Under the pieces are notes generated by a model. The model did no database searches and was not told where the DNA came from. It saw only the letters and a list, made by a program, of their open reading frames with translations. A stretch of DNA of 64,000 bases from Dyadobacter sp. (GTDB lineage: Bacteria > Bacteroidota > Bacteroidia > Cytophagales > Spirosomataceae). Shown here one piece after another: positions 50,872 to 61,026 of this stretch (position 1 is the first letter of the stretch; the number at the start of each line of letters is the position of its first letter). The translations under genes were made by a program, and so were the position numbers. The stretch spans positions 62,001-126,000 of the forward strand of contig NZ_JAGIAS010000004.1 in assembly GCF_017744695.1 (NCBI RefSeq). The letters are read 5' to 3'.

Positions 50872-53800
50872 ATGAAATTCAGCGAATATAAAACCTTAAG
50901 CTTCACCAACTGGTGCGTAGAGAACAGGACGACGATCTACATCTTTACGTTCATCATCACGCTGGCGGGGTTCATGGTCTACAATAACCTGCCGAAGGAG
51001 CAGTTCCCGGACATTAAGATCCCACAGATTTACATCAATACGGTGTATTTTGGGACGGCGCCGGCCGATATCGAAAACACGATCAACAAACCGATCGAAA
51101 AGCAGCTCAAATCCCTCAATGGGGTCAAGAAGATTAAATCCAATGCATTGCAGGACGTTTCGGTTATCCTGGTGGAATTTACGCCGGACGTGGCCGTGGA
51201 AGTGGCCCTGCAAAGGGTGCGGGATGCGGTCGATAAAGCCAAAACCGACTTACCCCAGAACCTCGACTCCGGCCCGACAGCCCAGGACGTGAACTTCTCG
51301 GAGTTCCCGATCATGAACGTCAACATTGCAGGTAACTATTCTTTGAAACAACTGAAAGAATACGCCGAAGACCTGCAAGACGGAATCGAGGCATTGCCTG
51401 AAATCACCCGGGTGGATATCCTCGGCGCATTGAACCGCGAAATCCAGATCAATGTAAATCTGGACCGTATGAAATCGACAGGTTTGACATTTTACGATGT
51501 TCAGACCGCCGTCCAGGGTGAGAACATCAACGTTTCGGGTGGAGAACTGAACGTACAGGGCGTGCGCCGCACATTGCGTGTGAAAGGCGAATACACGAAC
51601 GTGGACGACATGGCGAATATCCGCATACGCACGTCCACAGGCGCTACTGTCCGCCTCGGCGACATTGCCCAGGTAGTAGACAGCTTTGAAGAACAGCAGG
51701 ATTTCGCACGTCTGGCCAACAAATCGGTAATTACCCTGAACGTCATCAAACGTTCGGGAGAGAACCTCGTCGACGCGGCCGACAAGATTGAAAATGTAAT
51801 AGCGGATTACAAGGAAAACCGTTTCCCTGCCGGTCTGGATATTAAAATTACAGCCGACCAGTCGATCCAGACCCGTGCTGATTTGCATGACCTGATCAAT
51901 ACCGTAGTACTCGGCTTTATTTTCGTGGTACTCGTACTGATGTTCTTCATGGGCGTGCGCGACGCGATATTCGTCGGGCTTTCGGTACCATTGTCGGCAT
52001 TAGTGGCATTTGTATTAATGCCTATTATTGGTCCGATGGTAGGCACCGAATTTACCCTGAATACCATCGTACTCTTCGCATTCCTGCTGGGTATCGGTCT
52101 GGTAGTGGATGATGCGATTGTGGTAATCGAGAACACGCACCGCCTGTTCAATATGCATAAAGACTGGACGATCCAGCAGGCGGTGAAAGCAGCCGCCGGC
52201 GAGGTGTTCATTCCAGTGCTTTCCGGTACGCTCACAACCATCGCACCATTCTTCCCGCTGCTTTTCTGGTCGGGGATAGTCGGCGAATTCATGAAGTTCA
52301 TGCCGCTGACGCTCATTATTACACTCGGTGCCTCGCTTTTTGTGGCTTATGTGATGAACCCGGTGTTTGCGGTGTCGTTCATGGGCCGTCATGACGACGA
52401 AAAAGAAGCGCACGATACCAGTTTCAAGGCGATCCGCCGGCCGGTCATTATACTTGCAGTAGCAGCAGCACTAGGCTATCTGGCCGATCGTGGTGTGGGT
52501 AATTTCTTTGTATTTATATTGATACTCTGGATTTTTAACCACTACATTCTTACACCACGCATTCTGGTCCCATTCCAGGATAACCTGCTGCCTGCGTTGA
52601 AAAACGGTTATCGTAAACTCATCGACTGGCTGCTCAGGGGATGGCGCCCGGTGGTTGCGATTATAGGCGTGTTCTTCCTGCTGATTGCTACATTTATCAT
52701 TACCGGCATCGCGCAGCCCAAAGTATTGTTCTTCCCGAGCGGAGATCCCGATTACGTGTATGTCTACAACAAATTACCGATCGGAACGGACGCCCGTGTG
52801 ACTGACTCCGTGACCAAAATCATTGAAAAGCGTGTTTTTGATGTTTTGGAGAAGGAAAAGGCCATGGATATGGTCAACTCCGTGATAGCCAACGTCGGTA
52901 AAAACGCGGGTGACCCGTACAACCCCGACCGTTCTGCCACGCCTCACAAATCGAAAGTGACCGTAGCATTCGTGTATGGTACCGAACGCGGCGGCAGGTC
53001 TTCCGAAGCGATCCTTCGCAAAATCCGCGATGCCGTAGCCGGTATTCCAGGCGCCGAAATCTCCGTGGAACGTGAAGCCGTCGGTCCGCCTACCGGTAAA
53101 CCTATTTCGATCGAAATTTCCGGCGATGAATTTGAAGTACTTCAAAAACTGGAAAAAGACGTACTCAAAAAAGTACAGGATTCGGGTATCGAAGGTATTG
53201 ATCAGCTCCGCTCCGACCTCGTTACCAACAAGCCCGAAATCGTGATCGACATCGACCGTGAAAAGGCACAGCGTGAAGGGATCAGTTCGCAGCAGATCGC
53301 ATTGGCTGTCCGCACCGCATTGTTTGGTTTGGAAGTATCCAAATTCCGCGACGACAAGGACGAGTACCCGATCATGGTAAGACTTGAAAAAGACGATCGC
53401 GAGCAGATTGAGAAACTGCTAAGCCTCAACGTGGTTTACCGCGATATGAACATGGGTGGCGCATTGAGACAAGTGCCTATTACGTCCGTGGCGAATATCC
53501 ACTACTCCACCACTTTCAGTCAGATCAACAGACAGGACCAGCGCCGTATTGTTACGTTGGGTTCGGATGTATTGCCGGGCTACAACGCCAACGAGATCGT
53601 AGGGCAGATCCAGACGCTGATTGCGGACATGGAAGTTCCTAACGGGTATATCATTAAAATGGGTGGTGAACAGGAAGAACAGGCCGAATCCATGTCGTTC
53701 CTCGGAACGGCATTTGGTGCGGCGATTATGCTGATTTACCTCATCCTGGCCACGCAATTCAACTCAGTCATCAAGCCGTTCATTATTTTCTTCACGATCG

Positions 53801-54303
53801 TACTTTCGCTGATCGGCGTACTGCTTGGTTTTGTGATCTTCCAGAAAGATTTCTCGATCATTATGTCCGGCGTAGGTATCATCGCATTGGCTGGTATTGT
53901 GGTGAAAAACGGTATTCTACTCATCGAGTTCATCGAAGAGCTCCGCGGGCGTGGGTACCCGATGCGCGAGGCCATTATTGAAGGTGGGGCGATTCGTCTG
54001 ACCCCGGTACTACTCACCGCTTCTGCGGCCGTACTCGGTCTGGTACCGCTTGCCTTGGGTATCACCGTCGACTTTGTCGGCCTATTCCGCGACCTCCAAC
54101 CCCACCTGATCGTCGGAGGCCCTAGTTCGGTGTTCTGGAATATCCTTGCCTGGACGATCATTTTCGGTCTGACATTCTCAACCTTGCTGACGCTCATCAT
54201 GGTACCTTGTATGTACTACGTCAACGAGCGCGTCCGCGACAAATGGTTCCGTAAAGGCAAAGTCGATGTCGTGAACCCTAACTGGCAGAACGAGTCGATC
54301 TAG
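50872..54303 (+). CDS. RND-family efflux pump inner-membrane permease (AcrB/HAE-type)
   Basis: An 1143-residue proton-driven efflux transporter. It has two repeats of six helices with large periplasmic domains. The first helix is followed by the porter sequence PDIKIPQIYINT. TM4 carries the proton-relay pair GIGLVVDDAIVVIEN, and the second half repeats GIVVKNGILLIEFIEEL. It is somewhat longer than E. coli AcrB (1049), with extra hydrophobic sequence around residues 515-610 (RRPVIILAVAAALGYLADRG). Substrates cannot be predicted. It is the last gene of the regulator-TolC-adaptor-pump operon. Confidence 0.95.
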   Translation: MKFSEYKTLSFTNWCVENRTTIYIFTFIITLAGFMVYNNLPKEQFPDIKIPQIYINTVYFGTAPADIENTINKPIEKQLKSLNGVKKIKSNALQDVSVILVEFTPDVAVEVALQRVRDAVDKAKTDLPQNLDSGPTAQDVNFSEFPIMNVNIAGNYSLKQLKEYAEDLQDGIEALPEITRVDILGALNREIQINVNLDRMKSTGLTFYDVQTAVQGENINVSGGELNVQGVRRTLRVKGEYTNVDDMANIRIRTSTGATVRLGDIAQVVDSFEEQQDFARLANKSVITLNVIKRSGENLVDAADKIENVIADYKENRFPAGLDIKITADQSIQTRADLHDLINTVVLGFIFVVLVLMFFMGVRDAIFVGLSVPLSALVAFVLMPIIGPMVGTEFTLNTIVLFAFLLGIGLVVDDAIVVIENTHRLFNMHKDWTIQQAVKAAAGEVFIPVLSGTLTTIAPFFPLLFWSGIVGEFMKFMPLTLIITLGASLFVAYVMNPVFAVSFMGRHDDEKEAHDTSFKAIRRPVIILAVAAALGYLADRGVGNFFVFILILWIFNHYILTPRILVPFQDNLLPALKNGYRKLIDWLLRGWRPVVAIIGVFFLLIATFIITGIAQPKVLFFPSGDPDYVYVYNKLPIGTDARVTDSVTKIIEKRVFDVLEKEKAMDMVNSVIANVGKNAGDPYNPDRSATPHKSKVTVAFVYGTERGGRSSEAILRKIRDAVAGIPGAEISVEREAVGPPTGKPISIEISGDEFEVLQKLEKDVLKKVQDSGIEGIDQLRSDLVTNKPEIVIDIDREKAQREGISSQQIALAVRTALFGLEVSKFRDDKDEYPIMVRLEKDDREQIEKLLSLNVVYRDMNMGGALRQVPITSVANIHYSTTFSQINRQDQRRIVTLGSDVLPGYNANEIVGQIQTLIADMEVPNGYIIKMGGEQEEQAESMSFLGTAFGAAIMLIYLILATQFNSVIKPFIIFFTIVLSLIGVLLGFVIFQKDFSIIMSGVGIIALAGIVVKNGILLIEFIEELRGRGYPMREAIIEGGAIRLTPVLLTASAAVLGLVPLALGITVDFVGLFRDLQPHLIVGGPSSVFWNILAWTIIFGLTFSTLLTLIMVPCMYYVNERVRDKWFRKGKVDVVNPNWQNESI

Positions 54304-54318
54304 ACTGACGGCACATTT

Positions 54319-54367
54319 ATTGTTCATTTCGGGCTGATTCAATTTTTTTCAACCTGAAATGAACAAT
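54319..54367 (+). terminator. Terminator after the RND operon
   Basis: ATTGTTCATTTC at 54319-54330 pairs with GAAATGAACAAT at 54356-54367; GGG/CCT extend the stem. There is no long T-tract after it, though the loop holds TTTTTTT. Confidence 0.65.
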
Positions 54368-54382
54368 AATCCAAAACATTCT

Positions 54383-54390
54383 TAGATTTG
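54383..54390 (+). promoter_or_regulatory. -7 box for tRNA-Pro
   Basis: TAGATTTG fits TAnnTTTG, 39 bp before the tRNA 5' end. Confidence 0.5.
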
Positions 54391-54429
54391 CAACCCCAAA
54401 GAACAGCCGTAAGGCATTCTTGAAAAGTT

Positions 54430-54503
54430 CGGGATGTAGCGCAGCCCGGTAGCGCACTAGCATGGGGTGCTAGGGGTCGCAAGTTCGAATCTTGTCATCC
54501 CGA
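54430..54503 (+). tRNA. tRNA-Pro (anticodon GGG)
   Basis: A full cloverleaf is visible. The acceptor stem is CGGGATG/CATCCCG, the D-arm has GCGC-AGCCCGGTA-GCGC, the anticodon stem is CTAGC/GCTAG with loop ATGGGGT (anticodon GGG), the T-arm has GCAAG-TTCGAAT-CTTGT, and the discriminator base is A. CCA is not encoded. It reads proline codons CCC and CCU. Confidence 0.95.
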
Positions 54504-54514
54504 CATTGGAAATC

Positions 54515-54550
54515 AGCCACTTACGACCAAGAGTTGTGAGTGGCTTTTTC
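54515..54550 (+). terminator. Terminator after tRNA-Pro
   Basis: AGCCACTTAC pairs with GTGAGTGGCT (one G-T wobble), followed by TTTTTC. Confidence 0.8.
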
Positions 54551-54910
54551 ATTAGGTCGAACATTTTTTTGGTCTTTACGATTCATTTTTGCCTACTTTG
54601 GCCAACTCACCTTGCAATCCCAGTCTTGCGCGGAACGTTGGGAACAGGCAATGCTGGGAGATTCAAACTTTATCTAATTGCTAAAGGACTCTAAGCCTTA
54701 GCTCGGTAAGAAGCAAAGGCAACATAAAAAAGAAGGCATTAGCTGTCAATCCGAAAGGATAACGACTTCTCTATAAAATAAGAAGAGTGCCAAATAATCA
54801 GCACTCTTCTTAATATTTAATATTACTCTATGGTGAACATTTTGCGCGAATAAAGCTCAAAAAGCATTCATCAATTTCAATAGAAGTTCGACATGTTTTT
54901 TGTTGAACAT
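54551..54910. other. Gene-free region between tRNA-Pro and the S8 protease
   Basis: About 360 bp of AT-rich DNA. It contains a perfect 11-bp hairpin (AAGAAGAGTGC and its complement, 54780-54811) with T-rich flanks, a likely terminator for the minus-strand protease gene. A 75-codon frame overlapping the tRNA lacks protein features. Confidence 0.6.
54780..54811 (-). terminator. Terminator-like hairpin downstream of the S8 protease
   Basis: AAGAAGAGTGC at 54780-54790 and GCACTCTTCTT at 54801-54811 form a perfect stem with a 10-bp loop. On the minus strand a TTATTTTAT run follows. Confidence 0.65.
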
Positions 54911-57091
54911 TTATTTTTTTATAATCTTATGGGTTAACACTTTTTCCTTTGTTGTTACCCTAAGGATGTAAATACCCGACGTTGCCTTCCTCAAATCAAC
55001 ATCCAGCTCGCTTTTTTGCTTAAAATCCTGGTTGAAAATTAAGGTACCGTCCGTTGACGTGACTTGTACATCACCTGTCCCCAAAGTGCCTAGCTTTACT
55101 TTAAACACTCCAGACCCAGGGTTGGGATATACTGCACTTTTAGGAAGCTGATACTCGGCGACTGTTTTGGTAAGGGGAGGGTTATTAAATGTCACAACCT
55201 CTCTTTCGTTGGTGCCTTTGCGCAACTGATAGTCGTTAGAGCATCCCTCAATATAGGCTCTAAATGAGCTACTATCAACGGCGGCAAATCCGTCAGACAA
55301 TAGTACTTCGTCACCAGCATGATAAATAGCCTCCCCTTTCGGGTTAATTAAGTTGCTTGCCGTAAGCGTGCCGGATGCTTGTTGATGGTCCACGGAAGTA
55401 GCGTTTACAGGAGCAGAAATAGCACGGTCGGCTACACATTCCTGAAGACCCGTAACAATCAATGAAAATTTTTGGCTACCGCCAATTAGTGTTCCTTTAT
55501 GATTGACGGTAAGTTTATACACCTGCCCTGGCACAGGATTCGCTATCTCAATCCGCTCCAAATTATCCCTTCGGTTGTCGGCCCTCAGCGCAGGACCAGT
55601 GACATTTGCAGTGTCAAGCTTCCAGGGAAAGAAAGTGGTCAAGTTATCAGTAAGCCTAGAATCCAGGTCGTTAACCAATTGTACCCTTCTATCATTATCG
55701 CTGACAGGAGTGCCTTTAAGGTCTGTCCAGGAAATCGTTGCAACCAATGGTTCACTACCGGAAGCGACTAACTCCTTCATATAATTTCCGCCATTCTGCA
55801 AAGATTCTTCCAAAATCAGCGATTCACGCCCATTGTTGGTGATAGCACTGGCAGCCCTCTCCATATTAAGCAATCCCCAGCCAAAATCAACGTCGGGACC
55901 AGGATTAGGACCTGCCTCAAAAGTGGTATGGAGCATGATCCCCTTTACAGTCGCTGCCAGCATAAAATGCCCATTAAGATTCTTGTAATGCTGTTGAAGG
56001 AGAAGCACACCCCCCGTCACTGTTGGTGCAGCGAACGACGTTCCCGCTGTCGTCTTGTACTCGTTCAGGCTAATCGTCGGATTAGCCTCTGGTACTCTTA
56101 CTCTGACGCCTACTGCCGCAATGTCTGGTTTGATACGCCAGTCATCGGCTGGTCCGCGACTTGACACTGCCCTAGTGACCAGCCCAGGGCCAGAATAATT
56201 GACGTATTCCTCTACACCAGCAACGGCAATGCTATTTTTTCCAACTGCATGGGTATTTAACCTGTCCGTCGCAGTTGCGTTGTTGTTGTTGCCGCCCGCC
56301 CAAATTGATAGATAGTAAGGCGCCATGTGCATAATATCGTCAAATGCTTCAGCTCTTTCATCGTAGAAACTGGAAGGGTTTACGACTGGACCAACGGTCT
56401 TCGAACCATAAGAATGGTTAGACACCAATAACCCATTCATGGCCGCTGCGCTTGCTTTCGATGCATCATTCGAAAGCAAATAGCCATCAACATTTGCTTT
56501 ATAAGCAATTCCAATAGCCTGCCCCCAGTTGAATCCACTCCCATCCACATAGTCTGAATTAAAAGCACCGGAACCTATGATCTGCCCTGCAACAGCGGTA
56601 GAATGGTAGTCATCCTCGTCGCTAGGATTGTAACTATAAAATATCCCATCCTTTACGGTTGCTCTATTTTCTAATGCCATATGAGCGGTGTTGATTCCGC
56701 TCCAGTCAAATACTGCTGCAGTCATATTTTCGCCATGCAGGTCTAGTCCCAGGCTACCACCGGAGTACAGAGAATTAGAACGGACCGTAAGGTTTCCCTG
56801 AGAATCCAGTGCCTCCACATATACAGGCTTGTTATCCCGTGTGATTCCCGTTAATATTAGTGGTTTTGAGTTCTCACCCAACTTTCTCCGCTGCCACCCG
56901 AAATTCTTTACAAACTGGTTAAGCCGGATTTGGAGTTGCTGATACTTGAGATCCTCGGCTCGCGCGAGGTTCAGCAAGCCTTTCACGTCGGTTCTTTTTT
57001 GTATCCAGGAAATCTCCTCAGCGGTCTGCGCAGTAGCTGGCCTGGAGAAAATACAGCCTACCAAAAGAGTTGAAAATAAAATCGCTCTCAT
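54911..57091 (-). CDS. S8 (subtilisin-like) serine protease with type IX secretion sorting domain
   Basis: A 726-residue secreted protease. A signal peptide (cleavage near ATAQT) precedes the peptidase domain, whose triad is Asp129 (FDWSG), His163 (DYHSTAVAGQI) and Ser352 (GTSFAAP). A P/proprotein-like beta domain follows, and the C-terminus has a T9SS sorting domain: YPNPGSGVFKVKLG, DVDLRKATSGIYILRV and a final KIIKK. It should be exported and attached or released at the cell surface. It may digest host or environmental proteins. It is separate from, but in the same surface-protein region as, the gene at 57113. Confidence 0.93.
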   Translation of the reverse strand: MRAILFSTLLVGCIFSRPATAQTAEEISWIQKRTDVKGLLNLARAEDLKYQQLQIRLNQFVKNFGWQRRKLGENSKPLILTGITRDNKPVYVEALDSQGNLTVRSNSLYSGGSLGLDLHGENMTAAVFDWSGINTAHMALENRATVKDGIFYSYNPSDEDDYHSTAVAGQIIGSGAFNSDYVDGSGFNWGQAIGIAYKANVDGYLLSNDASKASAAAMNGLLVSNHSYGSKTVGPVVNPSSFYDERAEAFDDIMHMAPYYLSIWAGGNNNNATATDRLNTHAVGKNSIAVAGVEEYVNYSGPGLVTRAVSSRGPADDWRIKPDIAAVGVRVRVPEANPTISLNEYKTTAGTSFAAPTVTGGVLLLQQHYKNLNGHFMLAATVKGIMLHTTFEAGPNPGPDVDFGWGLLNMERAASAITNNGRESLILEESLQNGGNYMKELVASGSEPLVATISWTDLKGTPVSDNDRRVQLVNDLDSRLTDNLTTFFPWKLDTANVTGPALRADNRRDNLERIEIANPVPGQVYKLTVNHKGTLIGGSQKFSLIVTGLQECVADRAISAPVNATSVDHQQASGTLTASNLINPKGEAIYHAGDEVLLSDGFAAVDSSSFRAYIEGCSNDYQLRKGTNEREVVTFNNPPLTKTVAEYQLPKSAVYPNPGSGVFKVKLGTLGTGDVQVTSTDGTLIFNQDFKQKSELDVDLRKATSGIYILRVTTKEKVLTHKIIKK

Positions 57092-57112
57092 ATTGCTCGA
57101 TTGGTTGAGTAA

Positions 57113-58219
57113 TTATCTATTTGTGTTTATACGCTCCAAACTATCAACTCTTTCACCCAATCTCTTCATCTCTATTTGCTGACGTTCGATGATTTTGTTT
57201 TGATTAATTAGATATAATGTGAGCTCTTCTATTTTTTCTTGCTGGATTCGGGCAATATCGCCTAAATCTAAACCTTGTTCTTCAACTGTTTTGGCTGACG
57301 GGACATTTGGCAAGTGCCCTTTTTCTAGAATGAATGCCTCAACCTCTGGTAGGTTTTTCAAGACATAATCACCCTTAAAAACGTAGTCTGCCCAGCCGGT
57401 CCGTACCCGGACTTGTTCAGCCAAGATTCCACCTTTCACATATAATTTATAGTTGCTGATATTTGCACTTCCAATTGAATCTGGAAAATTGGCGGTACCA
57501 ATTGATGTTTTTCCGTTGAGGGTTAGTTTGGTCGTTGCAAAATCTCCATAAATAAGCGGTGTTGTAGTATTTGAATTGGCAATGTATAGTTTATTACTAC
57601 CAAGCTCCTGTCCACCAGCGTAGTACCCAAGAAAAACGTTTCCTGACCCGGCAACATTAGTAAAACCGGCCCTATTGCCCAACATGGTATTATAGTTTCC
57701 AGCGGTATTCGGTGAACCTGCGTGTGCACCAATCAATACATTACGTGTACCGGTAGTGTTGGCATAGCCTGTATAGTATCCCAAGTATGTATTGTTCTCC
57801 CCAGTTGTTGTTGAGTATCCTGAAAGGTTCCCAAAGAAACTATTCGTTCCTCCGGTAGTTGTGGAATAACCGGTGCGAGAGCCAAAGAAACTATTCCCTG
57901 TCGAACTGGTGCTGGAATAGCCTGACTGATGCCCAAAATAGTTGTTACTAATACCTGTCGAATTCAAATAGCCCGATTCAGCACCATAAAATGAATTTCT
58001 ATCCCCTGTGGTCGTATGTCCGGCATTGTAACCAACGTATGTCCCATTGGCTCCACCTGTTCCCGCGCCTGACCCATCGTAGGTAACAGTTCCGGAAAAA
58101 CTCTGCATCCTTGCAGAACGAGCAGAATCGGGGTTGATTACCTTGGTCTGCCCATACATGACATTTGCTGACAGAAATAAAAACGAGGGCAGTACAAGCT
58201 TACGCATTATTTTTTTCAT
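57113..58219 (-). CDS. Surface protein with nine 17-residue repeats (YadA-head-like) and C-terminal coiled coil
   Basis: About 368 residues from ATG 58219 (the longer frame adds an unlikely leader). The signal peptide ends near MYGQ. Residues about 57-210 hold nine repeats of 17 residues with the pattern N-x-(Y/F/L)-(F/L/I)-G-x-x-(S/A/T)-G-Y-x-T-T-G-x-x, such as NSFFGSRTGYSTTTG, as in trimeric autotransporter heads or Bacteroidota tail-fibre-type proteins. A middle domain (LTLNGKTSIG, HLPNVPSAKTVEEQGLDLGD) and a C-terminal heptad helix (QQEKIEELTLYLINQNKIIE) follow. It probably trimerises at the surface. No S74 cleavage motif was seen. Confidence 0.8.
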   Translation of the reverse strand: MKKIMRKLVLPSFLFLSANVMYGQTKVINPDSARSARMQSFSGTVTYDGSGAGTGGANGTYVGYNAGHTTTGDRNSFYGAESGYLNSTGISNNYFGHQSGYSSTSSTGNSFFGSRTGYSTTTGGTNSFFGNLSGYSTTTGENNTYLGYYTGYANTTGTRNVLIGAHAGSPNTAGNYNTMLGNRAGFTNVAGSGNVFLGYYAGGQELGSNKLYIANSNTTTPLIYGDFATTKLTLNGKTSIGTANFPDSIGSANISNYKLYVKGGILAEQVRVRTGWADYVFKGDYVLKNLPEVEAFILEKGHLPNVPSAKTVEEQGLDLGDIARIQQEKIEELTLYLINQNKIIERQQIEMKRLGERVDSLERINTNR

Positions 58220-58285
58220 TATTGGAAATTGGTTAATTATTTCCCCTACTCTGTTGAAGGTTTTTCGGGATTCACCTTTAAACAA

Positions 58286-59196
58286 TTAAGAATCTGATGA
58301 AATATTGGAAGCTTTTGTTGATATAGCTCATCTCTTCCTCCTAAATCAATCTCATTCAACTAAGGAGCTTTCAATTTTCATAACACTAGTAACCGATGAA
58401 AGGTACTTCACTTTTTTCATAAAGCAAGCATTAATATTAATATCGCACTAATAACACTATTTTATAATGATTAACTGTCGTTTTACAAAAAATATAATTT
58501 CATAAAAATTTTTCTATAAGTAGGCGTGTATCACTCATTTTCTTTTAAGTGATTTTTCTTTAAAGAAGTGCTACATACTGATTACATGATCAGAATCAAG
58601 AAATATATTGTAGAACCTTGCGGAACACAATTCAAGTAACAAGAACATATATTATCGGTTAGTCATTCTATTTGTTCTATACAAAGGTTCACATCTATAG
58701 TGACAGAGCCTTGCCAGGTTGTCATTTGTTAGAAGGGAGCTGGAAAAAGTCCAAACTTTTACTTTTTCACTTGCACGTGGTGAAAGAGGATATAAACCAG
58801 AAAGTGGGCTGGTTATTCGGATGGTAAATTTTATATTAAAGGTGAAAATTTGTTCTTCAACCCCAAGCATCTTTTTTAAGACAGGATTTCAGCTATGCAT
58901 TCCAGATTCTTTCCAATACCTGGTACTCCGATCTTGTTTTCAAGTAGGTGGTGGATACAGCCTCCAGAACTTTTGACTGATCGTGCAAACCGCTCTGAGA
59001 TTTCTTAACCCCTCCCTCAGAAGCACCCGCCAATAAACTAGCCCTGTTTACTGAGAAGTAAAAGCAAATCCCGTACGAATGATTTCAGTCCATGTAGCAA
59101 TTTGTACTAATAATTCACAGAACTCCTTACAATTCCTTCCCCTGCCCGCATCGACATTTGTAGAAGCTGTTTTGGCTATCACTTAACATCGCTTTT
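58286..59196. other. Gene-free region of about 0.9 kb
   Basis: AT-rich between 58286 and 58680, then moderately mixed. Two overlapping frames of 72 and 85 codons (minus 58870-58652, plus 58719-58976) lack start context and family resemblance. The region probably holds promoters of both flanking surface genes, and may include decayed sequence. I see no RNA gene, repeat or terminator. Confidence 0.4.
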
Positions 59197-60961
59197 ATGA
59201 AAAAACATTACATCCTGGCGGGCTTCCTGGAGCTCGCCGCTGCGCCCGGTTTTGCACAAGTAAAAATCGGCGCCGCAGGTGCCCCCGACGCCAGCGCTAC
59301 GCTGGAAGTAACCGGCGGCGCCGGCAATAACAAAGGTTTGCTCCTGCCCGCCTCACTACCGCGCAACGCAACGCCATCACCAACCCCGCCAAAGGACTTC
59401 TCATCTTCAACACAACGACCAACGAAATTCAGACGAACACAGGAACTCCTGCTACACCGGTTTGGTCTACAACCCCTGCTGCGGGTTGGAACATCTCGGG
59501 TAATGCAGGTACCAACCCCGCAACGAATTTCATCGGAACTACCGACAACCAGCCGCTGGTTGTCCGCGCGAACAATGCGGAGGCGGCGCGTGTATTGGCA
59601 AACGGCCGCGTCGGCATCGGTGTAGTTGCGCCCGAGACAAAGCTGCATGTAGTAGAACCCGATGAAGTTGCCCTCCGGGTGAGTTCCGCCAATACCAAAA
59701 AGATAAGCTTTCAGCTTGGAAACAAGCTGGCATGGCATTTCCCGCAGACAGTAGTGGTAACCTGGGCGTTGGCATTGCCGGACCAAAAACAAAAATGCAG
59801 CTAAACGGAGGTATTCTGCGCAACCGGGATAAAAACATCGCCCACGCGAATGGAACGTACATCGTGTGGAGCACCGTGCGCGACAACATTGGAGAAACGG
59901 AGTTCATCAATTATAAGGGTACCGGTACAGGCGGGTTCCGCTTCTATAATGTCAGTCCCCAGGGCTCAACTGGCACCGCAAGTTTCCCCGATAACGACAT
60001 CGCCTTCATCAATACTGACGGAACTTACAACAACGTATCCGACAAACGCGTCAAAACGAATGTTAACATCATCGAAAACGGCCTCGCGAAAGTAATGGCC
60101 ATGCGCCCGGTGTCCTATGATTTCCACCTCGGAAGAACGCTCAGAAACGGCGTGGTGAAATTTACCGAGAATGACAAAACGGTGAACCGAATCGGCTTCC
60201 TCGCACAGGAATTGGAGAAAGTTGGGCCGGAAGCTGTGCTCGTGCCGAAAGATCCAGCCAACGAGCTTTACAATGTAGCGTACTCCACCTTGATTCCCGT
60301 ACTCACCAAAGCCATTCAGGAACAACCGGCAGAAATCGAAAAACTTAAAGCGCAACTGGTGGCTTATGAGCACGGCTACCTGAGCTTTCAGAACAACGGC
60401 TACTAGACCAGTACGGGAAGCCTCGACCTGTTCGGCGCCTCGGGAGCGCTGACAATCAGCGGCTCGGCCGCACCCGGTTTCCACAATCTGCAATTCCAAA
60501 ATGGAAATACCGTGGCGCTTACCAACGCATCGCATTTTGAGGTACAAAGAAGCAGCGACGCCAAAAATTTTGAGCCCATCGGAAATGTCGGCGCAAAGGG
60601 TGAAAGCAAGGTCCTTATCAATTATACATTTTCAGACAAGGCACCGCTACCCAACACCAACTACTACCGGTTGAAGCAGGTCGATCTGGATGGCACGTAT
60701 TCTTTTTCAAAGACGATTTCCATACTGTCCGACGCCGGGATCACGATCAGTGTTTATCCTAATCCGGCGACCGAGGTATTGAATGTCGAATCCGGCACAC
60801 CGGTAAAATCATTGGAAGTATTCAGGGCCAACGGCTCGAAGGTGCAAGGGATCGTGCAGGCTTCAGGAACGAATTTTCAGAAGATCGACCTTCATAACCA
60901 GCCTCCCGGAATCTACGTGCTGATGGTCAATGGCCAAAGTTTCAGGGTACTGAAAAATTAG
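59197..60961 (+). pseudogene. Broken tail-fibre/S74-like surface protein with type IX sorting domain
   Basis: Three reading frames together make one protein. Frame 1 gives a signal peptide and repeats to about 59346 (KIGAAGAPDASATLEVTGG). From 59349 a shifted frame reads RLTTAQRNAITNPAKGLLIF and a GRVGIGVVAPETKLHV segment up to about 59740. A third frame then reads ADSSGNLGVGIAGPKTKMQL and an S74-chaperone-like domain (SDKRVKTNVNIIENGLAKVM ... MRPVSYDFHL, IGFLAQELEKVGPEAV) to a TAG stop at 60404-60406. The same frame continues to 60961 with a T9SS sorting domain (VYPNPATEVLNVESG, NQPPGIYVLMVNG). Both shifts fall in CCC runs that would be in frame as CCCC. Hence probably a pseudogene, or sequencing error. 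Confidence 0.8.
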
Positions 60962-61026
60962 TTTTACAAAGATTAAAAACACAATTTATCCAGCGACATT
61001 TGGGACTTATTTGATGTAAGCCTCGA

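Noticed and set aside
54467..54694. A 75-codon frame overlapping the tRNA gene
   Set aside because: It begins inside the tRNA and the sequence is low in protein-like character. The tRNA explains the DNA.
58652..58976. Two overlapping frames of 72 and 85 codons in the large gap
   Set aside because: Lacking a start context or recognisable motif on either strand; they may be chance or remnants of decayed DNA.
59197..59625. The 142-codon frame as a complete gene
   Set aside because: After about residue 50 its composition is no longer protein-like, while a shifted frame continues the family sequence.
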